Source: Ligula intestinalis
Lineage: Eukaryota > Platyhelminthes > Cestoda > Diphyllobothriidea > Diphyllobothriidae
Assembly: GCA_036362985.1 (NCBI GenBank)
Contig: JAYGXS010000005.1
Span: 4,217,258-4,281,257, forward strand
Length of the DNA stretch: 64,000 bases
Direction: 5' to 3'
Position numbers and translations under genes: made by a program. Every line of letters starts with the position of its first letter. Within the stretch, counting starts at the first letter, position 1. The notes under the pieces are model-generated. The model saw only the letters and a list, made by a program, of their open reading frames with translations, searched no databases and was not told the DNA's origin. Shown here one piece after another: positions 55,185 through 64,000 of this stretch.

Positions 55185-55860
55185 CAAGCGGGTCCCCAAC
55201 AGCCGCACGGATTGTTTGTTCGAGGTTGTCTCCTCTAGCGCTTTGGCTCAATAGCCTAACCACAAGGCAGCGGTGGAAAGCGAACTTATTTAATGGCGGT
55301 TAACGCTCGCCATTTCACAGCGCCATCGTCAGGCTTTGCGACACTTAATAGGCTTTTTGCTTGCCAGGCCTCAGCCCGCCACGCCCTGGTAGTACTGCCG
55401 CAGCTGCGTCCGCGACTGATTATTCGCCAGACCCGACAGTCTGCTTATTTCAGAGCTAACCTTCACTGAAGGTCGTTCCACTATCTGCCACCCGTGAAAG
55501 CGCTTGGTAGCTAGCAGCTAGGCTAACGGGTAACCCGTCTTCCCGGCTCAAACTGTCCAGGTCTGCAGCCACGGACCGTCGCGCGTGGAGAAGCACCACA
55601 TGGAACATAATTGAGGCCAGCTAGATCAGTTCTGATCGCAGCCGTAACAAGTACATATGGGTGGCGACCCCGAGGTCCGAACCCGTGACCGTGTTAGCTA
55701 GAGGTCAACCACCCTGCCCACTGCCTCTTGGGCTCCTTGTCTTGGCGGTTTCGATCGGGAATGTAAACAATGGTAGATAGACGTTCACCAATCGGTTACG
55801 GAACTCACTCGTTCCGTTGGGCTTTGGAACTCGCTCGCTCAGCCGCTTCATGGTTAGCAT
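55185..55860 (-). repeat. Two minus-strand tRNA-derived SINE-like copies
   Basis: Around 55190-55290 the minus strand has CTTGTGGTTAGGCTATTGAG (A box) and a B-box-like CCTCGAACAAACAATCC. Around 55670-55735 it has GGCAGGGTGGTTGACCTC and CACGGGTTCGGACC. Tail pieces (CGGTTACGGAACTCACTCG, the inverse of GAGTGAGTTCCGTAACCG) appear at about 54982 and 55793. The order fits two diverged insertions. Confidence 0.5.
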
Positions 55861-55879
55861 ATTATGGGCAGAAATATTT

Positions 55880-55985
55880 TGGGGATCGCCCCCCCCCCCG
55901 GGTTGGTATGGCTGGCGGATAACGGCGAATAAGCCAGGACTAGTCTTTCCAGTCTCCATAGTCTTTGTCGCTAGAAAATTTTTGC
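55880..55985 (+). repeat. SINE core fragment next to a poly-C run
   Basis: After CCCCCCCCCC, GGTTGGTATGGCTGGCGGATAACGGCGAATAAGCC and CCAGTCTCCATAGTCTTTGTCG follow the family core. Confidence 0.55.
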
Positions 55986-56417
55986 CTAGAATATGCTTCA
56001 TTTTTCAAATTTTATACCGAAATTTCGGACTGAACCTGCACGTTAATTTCTAGCAGGAATGAAAGAAGGAGTCATGAAAATGTTGTGCCGATGGCAGTGG
56101 ACTGGAGTGGACGTGTGCTAATCTATAATCTACTTTTTGACACGCAAATTTGAAGTAATACCTACCAAGCTGCCTCTTTCGTAAGCCCACTTAAGCGGAC
56201 TTCTATCCAAACAAACATGCATTTATCGCAGTTGTTTTCGATGCCAAACAAAATTTACTGCAAGGCTATCAAAGATGTAGCGGCTCCTCAAAAATTACGC
56301 AGCATTTTAGACGACGCTAACGGTTACTGAAGACAAGTACAATCCATTAATATCCAGTTATCATACATCAACCAAGAGGCTACGTGCTCAACTCGAGTAA
56401 TCATTCAAACAAACCCG

Positions 56418-56560
56418 CCATACGCAGGGATCCAACCTTAACCCAGGGGTTCATGCAATATGTATTTTTTCGCTTTTTTTCAACAAGCGCGACGGCCCAA
56501 CCGCTTTGATTTAGAGCGCAGAGCAAGGGGAGGATCTTGATAACTACATCTAGGCATTGC
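56418..56560 (+). repeat. Dispersed repeat, also at 59258-59400
   Basis: CATACGCAGGGATCCAA, CAGGGGTTCATGCAAT, TTTTCAACAAGCGCGACGGCCCAA, GAGCGCAGAGCAAGGGGAGGATC and AACTACATCT correspond in order to ACACAGGGATCAAAG, CAGGGCATCATGCAAG, TTTTAATAAGCGCAAGAGCCCAA, GAGCATAGGGCAAGGGAGGGATC and AATTACATCT at 59258-59400. Same orientation, about 75 percent alike by eye. Confidence 0.7.
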
Positions 56561-56715
56561 AGGCAAAAAAAGGGGGACAAAAGTGGCCATTTCTGGCTTA
56601 TTTGCCGCCGTCAGCCAGTCATATTCAATCCCAGATAGCGCAGCATCCGAGCCTTGCACTTGCAACATTTTAATCAGAGTCTTATACCCTAACAAGTGAG
56701 CCACGAGTGGTTTGT
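56560..56715 (-). repeat. tRNA-derived SINE-like copy, minus strand
   Basis: The minus strand reads GTGGCTCACTTGTTAGGG (A-box-like), GGCTCGGATGCTG (decayed B box), TGACTGGCTGACGGCGGC, AAATAAGCCAGAAATGGCC, the head and core of the family. Confidence 0.6.
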
Positions 56716-56754
56716 CTTGCCGGTTTTAGTCGGAAGATTTTGGCACTCAAGGCA

Positions 56755-57135
56755 GTATCTGACGACGGTTAGAAGCCAGAAATAGCTATTTCAGTCTCCA
56801 TTGCCTTTGCCGTGCAATATTATTTGAACATACTGCTAGCTGCTACGGCTGTTGTCAGGGCTCGAGAAATGAGACCCAAGACAAAGGCGGTGGGGGATAA
56901 GTGAGTTCCGTTAGTGGTCGGTAAACCGTCATCAAAGAGTTTTAATATCTTCCAACATAATCCAGCAAGACGACGAGTTCGTGACGCAATGGTTAAGACT
57001 TAAGGTGCTCATAAAAGGGATCGGCATTTGAGCTTTAGGTGTGGCAGCACTTGGGGCCGGACATAACTGTCTGACGATAGCTTATCAACCAGAAATGACC
57101 ATTACAGTCCAACTTGTCTTTGTCGGCAAAACTAT
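56755..57135 (+). repeat. Two consecutive plus-strand SINE-like copies
   Basis: Copy one (56755-56960) has the core TCTGACGACGGTTAGAAGCC, CAGTCTCCATTGCC and the tail GAGAAATGAGACCCAAGAC, AGTGAGTTCCGTTAGTGGTC. Copy two (56975-57135) has a head GTGACGCAATGGTTAAGAC and core CTGTCTGACGATAGCTTATC, CAGTCCAACTTGTC. They follow each other head-to-tail. Confidence 0.6.
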
Positions 57136-57534
57136 CAATCATACTTCGTCTCCACTCGATCGCAAAGGAGCTAGCGGAGGAGAGACTAATGTAGCTGTGT
57201 TTTGCAATGTACTTTAAAGACAGAGGTCCGTTACAAACAGGTCTAAAGATAAACCGAAGAGAGCAAAGCGAACTTCGTTCCCGCAAAACCGCGATTTATA
57301 CTGCAATTGATGTGGTATGGACAGCTTGTGTGACCACCTAGACAGGACTCTGGAATAGGACCACTTCATTTTGGCGATACATTTCATGAAGAGAAAGTAT
57401 TCCCGCATCTAAACACCAATATCACGATAAAACAAGACTTTATCCTTAATCTTAACCCTAGCACTATCCTAAACCCAAACCCTAAATGGATATGGAGTAA
57501 GGCTTGTCGAGCACCAGATAATTATGTTTATTGC

Positions 57535-57571
57535 GCAGCACTTTCGAACTCTTACAGGAGTCCACCTTCAG
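57535..57571 (-). ncRNA. Hammerhead-like motif, left member of pair
   Basis: Minus strand: CTGAAGG, hairpin ACTC-CTGTAA-GAGT, TCGAAAG, TGCTG. It is the near-exact inverse of 57781-57817. A degenerate CCCTAAxCCCAAACCCTAAA tract lies just outside (57452-57485). Confidence 0.5.
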
Positions 57572-57780
57572 AGATAATAAACAGTAACTAACAAACGGGG
57601 TAATTATACTGTTTATGACCCCGCACTTCACTGACAGTCAATTGGCTCATATCATTATAATTGCCTCCCCCCATTCTGTGTGGCTGATGTTTCTCACGCC
57701 TTGATGACCTAACGACCAATGGCAGTTGACTGACTTATGTCCACTATAAGTACTCGCGTTTTGGTTGCTGTTTCTTATCT

Positions 57781-57817
57781 CTGAAGGTGGACTCCTGTAA
57801 GAGTTTGAAAGCTCAGG
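57781..57817 (+). ncRNA. Hammerhead-like motif, right member of pair
   Basis: CTGAAGG, hairpin ACTC-CTGTAA-GAGT, TTGAAAG, CTC, AGG, then ATGATAAAAAAATTGATTCCG. CCACTATAAGTAC lies about 40 nt upstream. The pair encloses only about 210 bp, without endonuclease. Confidence 0.5.
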
Positions 57818-57854
57818 ATGATAAAAAAATTGATTCCGTGATCGTAACCTCTTC

Positions 57855-57893
57855 CTTTCTTCTTCTTCTTCTTCTTCTTCTTCTTCTTCTTCT
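57855..57893 (+). repeat. (TTC)n microsatellite
   Basis: About 13 TTC units just after the PLE terminus at 57781-57850 (ATTCCGTGATCGTAACCTC). Confidence 0.95.
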
Positions 57894-57899
57894 TTTTCT

Positions 57900-59257
57900 A
57901 CATGCTGATAACTGATACGCGGATGGCCTCATTCATTCCTAAACCCTACTGTTAACATGAACCCAAATCTTGTTCCTCTGGAATATGGCTCAAAGCCCAT
58001 GTAATGTCAGCAACTTCCGTATCGTGCGCTGTTTAGGTCACCATACAAGTCATCCTGAATTATGCAGCAACATATGCAGCACATAAGATAATATTTAAAT
58101 GATCCGGTGATGAAAGTTGTGTATTTTCCGCAGTAATTCGACGCGTTTTATGATAAAGACTTTTTTCAAAAAGTTTTCTTTAGTCGCAGTTCAAACTTGT
58201 GCATTGGTGCGTATTTGTCAAATTAATTAAATGTCAGCGAGGAGCCTTACCGAAACAATAGTTTGCAGATTGCAAATTGATTTTTTAACGCACGTTTATC
58301 AGAGGAAGAAATGTTTGAATAAACACGTCATTTTCTAAAAAAATTAATTCTCCTATAACAAATCAGCTTTGCATGTTCGTGTGATTAGTTTACCGAAAAG
58401 CATCAATGTCACCTATAGAGTACTTTTGCTTAAACGCGTATCTTTTTTCCGGACGTATGTGAACATTCCAATTTTTAACTGCAAAAAGATCCACCATCAA
58501 GTTTCAAGCTTAATATGTATGCACATTGACTTTGTTTACTGTGGTCTAGTTTCCGTCACCATGCACAGTAGAAACAGAAGTGGTAGAATAGTAGCAGCTT
58601 GCGCAGTTATTTGTTTTTCCAGTGTCTACTCTTTGGATAGTATAAACTCACAGAACATGCAAATTCACAGTATGCAAAGATGACGCAAATGCCTCAATAA
58701 ACAGAAATGTATTAGAATTTTTCGTCTGCGGCTCGAATAGGCATGCAATTTCTTTACTGGATTCGGAAAATCATGAAATGCGCAAAGTTAGTCCGCAAAA
58801 AGTCATATTCATTCATTTAGATATGGATGACCTATATGGCCCCAAAACATAATAAGGAAATAGGAACCTTCTGGCACTGCGCATAATGCTTTAAGAGGTC
58901 ATATTCGTGTGTTATAATCGTAACAGTAGAATTAACGTAAACCAAAACCGCAGCTATAATCGTTAAATGTGCTGAAAGTTTGCCTTATTTTAAAGAATTT
59001 TGCGAAGCAAACGACAGAATATGTCTCTTTTTTGACTGCCATGTTAGCAGATTGAAACATATCCACTACGAAATAACATTTTACAGATACCCTGAACCGT
59101 TGGGAGGTCTACCACCACCGAACAGCACAGAGAATCTGGATGGAAGAAAATGTGCTTGATACGTAAAATGGTGTGTTTACGATTTAATCAACTAATTCGA
59201 ACTGAATTCATAGTCACTCACGGGCCTCTGGATATGTGACTTTATGAAATCGTCTTT
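57900..59257. other. No gene seen
   Basis: AT-rich unassigned sequence. The 58369-58683 frame has no recognised domain. Confidence 0.35.
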
Positions 59258-59400
59258 TGTATGCGGTACACAGGGATCAAAGCCAAGCCCAGGGCATCAT
59301 GCAAGCAATATATCTTTGGTCTTTTTAATAAGCGCAAGAGCCCAAGCCCTTTGATTAAGAGCATAGGGCAAGGGAGGGATCTAGGTAATTACATCTGTAA
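59258..59400 (+). repeat. Dispersed repeat, second copy of 56418-56560
   Basis: See the correspondences listed under 56418-56560. Beyond 59400 the two sequences diverge. Confidence 0.7.
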
Positions 59401-62400
59401 AGAGACCGCCCAGAGTGTGCTGTCCGTGCTTTGTCGGCTTAGAAGGTTTGCTCCTAGTCTGCCTCTCTGTGCTTCCCCGCATTCCTTTACCTTAAGGAGG
59501 GCTAAAATGTGGTCTGGATGTTGAAAATGTAGCATTGCCGCTGACTCACACACACTCCCAGCTTTCTGCGGGGGGAGAAGTGAGAGCAAACACGCAACAT
59601 TATCAGCGCCACCACACACATTATCTTCTCCTCGTCACCGCCGACGGGGGGGCATCCGAGCCACAGACTGAAAGGGTATTTTTATCGAGATATTTCGATA
59701 TTCAACTACGAATATCAGCATGTATCTAGGTCGAGTAACCGCGCGGAAAGTAATAGCGATTTAGGATGGGTGTGGTCTCTCGGCTGGCTAAGCACCGTAT
59801 ATATAGAGATTTGCCGTTCGAGTATACAGAAAGCTCAGTGGTCATTAGAAAAAAATAAAAATAGATAGCGTTTGAAGAGGTCGCTAAGAGCACATTTTTC
59901 TGAACCTTTCTCTTTAGCGCGAAACATCTTTTATTTACAAGGCATGATTCCTGAGGAAGCCAAATGCTGGCGATGAGCTCATAAAGATAAATGGTTTGAC
60001 CAGTGATTCCGTAAGAACCCTTCTAACTACTGTGCTGTAGTTATAGTAAATTCTTGGGAACCCAACGAGAAAACAAATTATTTTTTGTCTTCCAGATCTT
60101 ACTCCGAAACAAAGTGCAGATTGGTTCACGCTGACTGAAATTATTACCCGTTAGGTTTGACTGACAGCATTTTCGTCTGCCATTTGAAGACCAAGAAAGG
60201 AAATTTAAAATGTTTGGCCTAGGAGCATTTGACAGCTTTAATGGCACAACTTTCTTAACAAGCAGCCGCATTATTCAGATGATTGGCAGAAGTCTGATGT
60301 CCGAGTAATGTTAACTTGTGCGAGTTAACTAATTTTAAAACAGAATAACAGCAGCATTAGCAGTCTGGTGGCATTTGCTTCTTTCTCTCTCAGCACCTGT
60401 TCTCCCTGCAAAACAAAATACGCGTCACCTAGGATGTCGTATTAAAGGACAGTACGAAGATTATTGTCCTGCATTTTGCGTGGGTAAATTAATTCAGTAT
60501 TTCAAGAAAACAGAGGCAATCCCTCTGTAGGTTCAAGAAACTGGGAAATAAGCAAGAGCAAACACTTGACCTTTGGTTGCACACCAACAACATAGTCACA
60601 TGACGCAGTATTCTTCTGCATTACAAAGGCTGCTCCCTGCCCAACGGATTTCAACCCATCTAAAAGGTGAACCGTCCAAATAGTTTTATGATGAATCAAC
60701 CTTTGAGTCTGGGTTATAGAGAAAACCACCTCTCTAGCGCAATAACCCCGTACAAATTACGTTTAAGCAGTTATGACTTTGCCCAGCTTATGACCGCTGA
60801 ACAGCCATTGCCTGGAAACTCCAGTTGGACGCAACACATCCAAAATTGACGTCAACAAAAATTAAAGTCTCAACTGGCAAGAATGAATTATCAATCCCTG
60901 GGACTTTTCTAGAAACGGGAAAAGTTCTAAATACTGAACCTTGACTGCCATTGCTTGTTAAGAAATTAAAGCCGCGTTTGGTTTGATTTCAATGGCCTCA
61001 TTAGACCCTCATATTCAATCAAAACATGTATAGGAAATGCGCCTGTGAGCTTCTTTTTTTCTTCTTTAAAAATAATGCTATTATAGCCTTTTTGTTTCAC
61101 AAATGTTGAGCCTAATAATTTTCACAAAATAAGTTACAATACAATTTGATCGTCAGTAGAACGTTAGTATTTACTTTTGACGGACAGCTTGCATCGGTCA
61201 GCTTGCTAATTTAAGAATGACTATTAACGCCACCAGTACTGCTATTTTTCTTTACCATCTATCAAATTAATTGGAATTTTAACAATTTTTGTTGGTCTGT
61301 TTGCATTTTGAGACCTTCAGATGTAACGAGCAACTGTCTGACACTAAGGAGATGAACGCCGACTGTGTATCATTACCTTTTTACAGTAAACCTAAGTGTG
61401 AGTCGATAAAACATGAATAAATTTGATGATTATCTTTAATTTAATCTTTAATGAAAAAGTTTCTTAAAGTGGCTACGGTTCATGGGCTTTCGAAGGGCCT
61501 AAGCTATAGTTCTGTCAATTAAATAGTAAAAAAGTGTAATAGAATTCATAGATTCATGCGCAACAATACAATGAGGGCTTTAACTTACACCCATCTTCAC
61601 ATTTTTGCATTTCTTTAAAGTATAGGTTAAGCACATAGTAAGTACATTAAATGTGGGAAAGTGCTACTTGTGTAATAGAATCCATGGGGTCTCAGATAAC
61701 CGACTGGTTTGGGATGATTATATATAAAAAACTTACCTTCTTCCTGACGCTTTGGTGGCTTAACTATTAAATCTACTACACGTCATTTATAAAATATATT
61801 TTCAGAAGTTGGCGATGGTTTGCTTTTTTCATATCATATTCGTGAAGAAGGCCGCCAGCTGCAGCGTGCATTGAACGTATTCTAACAATTTTTGTTCGGT
61901 TGTTTGCTCCTGATTTAACTTATATTTGGTATTCTTAGTTAAAATTCATTCATATGCGGACATTCTGCGTAAATACATTTGATATTTCAAGCTCAGCATT
62001 CCACATTTTGAAACGAGAAAAAGGTCTATCTTAACTTACATAATGTTCTCTTTTGTATATAACGTAGTTTGCTGGCGGTGCGGTAGGCGGCAAATCGAAT
62101 ATGGTCGAATTTTTTGGCCTCTGTTATAAAGATAAACCAAATGAAAAAATATTAAAGTGACTATTTGCATATCGCAGTTGCATCCTGGAGACATGCAAAG
62201 AATGCGCATTTAAAAAATTCGAGGTAAAATATGTATGTGAATAGCCACAAACCCTAAGTCAACAAAGACTCTTTAAATAAACGACTATCAATACTAATTT
62301 TTAATGCATCCTGAAATATTGCAGAGATCTTAATGTTATTTTAAATTCTATGGAAAAATCTTGACAGCACAAAATTGCAGCATACAAAATTTCACATGAT
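59401..62400. other. No confident gene; presumed intron or flank
   Basis: Downstream, on the minus strand, of the polyglutamine exon. Short protein-like strings occur (for example GDELIKINGLTSDS at 59969-60010 plus, followed by GTAAGA) but lack support on both sides. Confidence 0.35.
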
Positions 62401-62408
62401 CTACTTAC

Positions 62409-62740
62409 TCAGTTCAGCCAACAACCGTCTGAAACCTGCAAATGCTGCGTTTTCTGAGTCTATAGCAGAGACTGGTGCTGGGATCATATGAACGGTGGCT
62501 TGTCTTTGCTTCTGTTGTTGCTGCTGTTGTTGTTGCATGCGCTGCATTTGCGCAATCTGTTGAAAAGCAACTGCGTTTGTACCACCATTTATCGTAAATT
62601 GTGGCTGTGCAGGGAATGTTGCCGCCTTTATCTGACGTTCACCCTTGTTATTTCCGGCCGTTACAGTCACAGCAGCCGTAGCCTGTGACAGCGACTGCGT
62701 ATTGACGAAAGATTGGTTGCCTTGCATCCCAAGGTATGTT
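62409..62740 (-). CDS. Polyglutamine-containing exon, possibly dystrobrevin-gene upstream exon
   Basis: The minus-strand frame encodes GMQGNQSFVNTQSLSQATAA, a stretch with NNKGERQIKAATFPAQPQF, MQRMQQQQQQQQKQRQ, then IDSENAAFAGFRRLLAEL, ending at a consensus donor CTGA|GTAAGT (62408-62403). The upstream border is uncertain: AAATAAG|AACATACC (start 62740) is one option and ATGCAAG|GCAACC (about 62721) another. Composition and donor speak for real coding. The donor leaves phase 1, as needed by the exon at 34506, and FAGFRRLLAEL loosely resembles the YRTACKLR segment that precedes the dystrobrevin VDIW block, but about eight residues would be missing between them. The product is otherwise unrecognised. 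Confidence 0.5.
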
Positions 62741-64000
62741 CTTATTTCATCAAAATTGGGCAAATTTAAAATTTTATTAGATCCAATGACCTTACACTTG
62801 ATACAATAAATTGTTGGGCAAAGATATTTAAAAAGGCCGTCATTGCAAAAGATGATGTTGCATGAAAAAATCGCATACGACTGCTTAATCAAAAAAGAAT
62901 TCTGTATAACTTCATAGCAATAACTTAAAATCACGCTTGAAACATTTGCTGCCCAAATTTGTACTTGCATACAAAGTTTCATAGATACATTTCCTCTAAA
63001 AAAGCAGGTGGTCTACATAGGCTTACAGATTAACTGTCTGCAATATGATTGTTTAGTTCACGAACGGTTAAGAAAAGGCAACAATTGTAATCATTCCTTC
63101 ATTTAATTTTCCTGGCCCTGACAGCCATGTCACAGAAGTCACATTAAAATTCGATATGGCCGTGGGTTTTTTATCGCAAGAAAACGGTAAAATGGTAAAT
63201 GTAAACATGAATTTTGTCTTCTAAGAAACATGACGTGTTTGTCCTTTGATTTCCTATGCTAACAGAAAAGCACTGTACGGCAAAAATTATATAAACAATG
63301 CAAAATTAAAAAGATTATAAATTTCCACGTGCAAATTAATACTATTTAATTTTTGCAAAAATTACATTGCATTTGAAGAATGCAGATTTTTCCAAAAAAA
63401 CGAATTTGCAAATGTGAAATATTTGGAATGCAAATATGAACAGATAATAATGAGAAGTAAATGTCTTAAACACGAGACGCATTTAACCCGAAGCTATTCT
63501 TGAGTTAAAACAATAATTATTGAGTTATCTTTTCACAATTAAAATAAAAGTTAAGTCTGCATGAAAGATGAGCTAAATATTGTACTATGTGATCCGGTTG
63601 CTTACAAGATTTAGCTTGAAATTCGCTATAAATATTTTTACGAAACACCTTTTAATTACAACGACTCTTCCAAATTAATTTGGCGGGGTCACGTTAAGTT
63701 CATGTACGTATTTCATTATCACATTAAAACAAACGACAGGCACTTCAGGTAATGCTCTACTGACCTCAGTTACTTAACAAGCTTTTGTATCCTGTGCTTA
63801 ATTACGTTACAATTTCTTCATTCAAATGTATTTTTGAATTAATATATATGCTCACAATTGCAGTGGAATTGGATTTTCGCCGTGGATTCTACGAGAATTT
63901 CGGTTAAAGGTATAGGGTGACATTAGGGGACATGTATTCAGCATACGTTTTGATTTTTTTTTAAAAGCTGTCAAAATTATTAACTATGGGGGAACTGCTA
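62741..64000. other. No gene seen; presumed intron or flank
   Basis: Strongly AT-rich. The minus frame continues open to 62982, but its content (cysteine- and hydrophobic-rich, unlike the exon) suggests translated intron. Confidence 0.4.

Noticed and set aside
54890..55303. 137-codon plus-strand frame
   Set aside because: It runs antisense through SINE-like copies (inverted tail near 54980, head near 55240), so it is a chance frame.
59960..60037. PDZ-like string GDELIKINGLTSDS on the plus strand
   Set aside because: Only about 15 residues resemble the PDZ pattern, stops lie close on both sides and no acceptor is convincing.
60502..60729. Minus-strand frame with GQGAAFVMQKNTASCDYVVG
   Set aside because: Looks protein-like but I can assign no family, and neither splice border is clear.
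62488..62688. Leucine-rich plus-strand frame opposite the polyglutamine exon
   Set aside because: Leucines are the antisense of the CAG/CAA codons; the minus strand has the better donor and composition.

Overview
The window looks like metazoan genomic DNA from an assembled draft scaffold. It has AT-rich non-coding sequence, spliced exons with GT/AG borders, tRNA-derived SINE-like repeats, non-LTR retrotransposon fragments, TIR DNA transposons, and a run of 100 Ns inside a (GAT)n tract. The mix of GIY-YIG Penelope-like elements (PLEs), YADD-type LINE relics and very long, transposon-filled introns suggests a flatworm, plausibly a cestode. That assignment is inference; no marker in the window proves it.

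Host coding content is sparse. The one exon I recognise by family is a dystrobrevin-like EF-hand exon on the minus strand (34165-34506) with a perfect GTGAGT donor. A second good minus-strand exon candidate (62409-62740) encodes a polyglutamine stretch and ends in a GTAAGT donor of compatible phase, so it may be an upstream exon of the same gene; the intron would then be about 28 kb. A small exon-like block (45406-45503, minus) sits beside a CpG-rich segment. A tRNA-Asp(GTC) lies at 32600-32671.

The rest is mainly mobile DNA. (1) At least ten PLE relics carry GIY-YIG endonuclease remnants: around 2.5, 9.2, 10.4, 14.2, 25.1, 26.0, 43.4, 44.6, 47.2 and 50.0 kb. Nearly every one is followed by a short motif built like a hammerhead ribozyme: CTGANGA, a short hairpin, GAAAC, GTC, then AATAAA. 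In seven loci two copies of the motif form a head-to-head inverted pair (minus copy left, plus copy right). (2) A full-length Tc1/mariner element (48272-49778) with TIRs, TA duplication and a DD37D transposase open except for two TGA codons is nested inside one of these PLE units. (3) A 1.85-kb TIR element occurs three times (1-994, 5111-6954, 36072-37971), with related CAGTA-ended elements at 30616-31604 (long inverted repeats) and 40728-41196, and a Tigger/pogo-like relic at 38626-39741. (4) LINE relics: two truncated reverse transcriptase copies (11 kb, 19.3-20.2 kb) and two copies of another LINE's 3' end (15.4 and 23.4 kb). (5) Many tRNA-derived SINE-like pieces sharing one core lie at 13.7, 14.9, 21.4, 35.1, 41.5, 46.4, 51.5, 51.9 and 55.2-57.1 kb.

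The most interesting system is the PLE terminal module. Within about 130 nt it combines a TATA-like box, a hammerhead-like fold and a poly(A) signal, and it recurs in several sequence families that keep the same architecture with different stem sequences. All comparisons were made by eye; boundaries given without a TA duplication or splice site are approximate.
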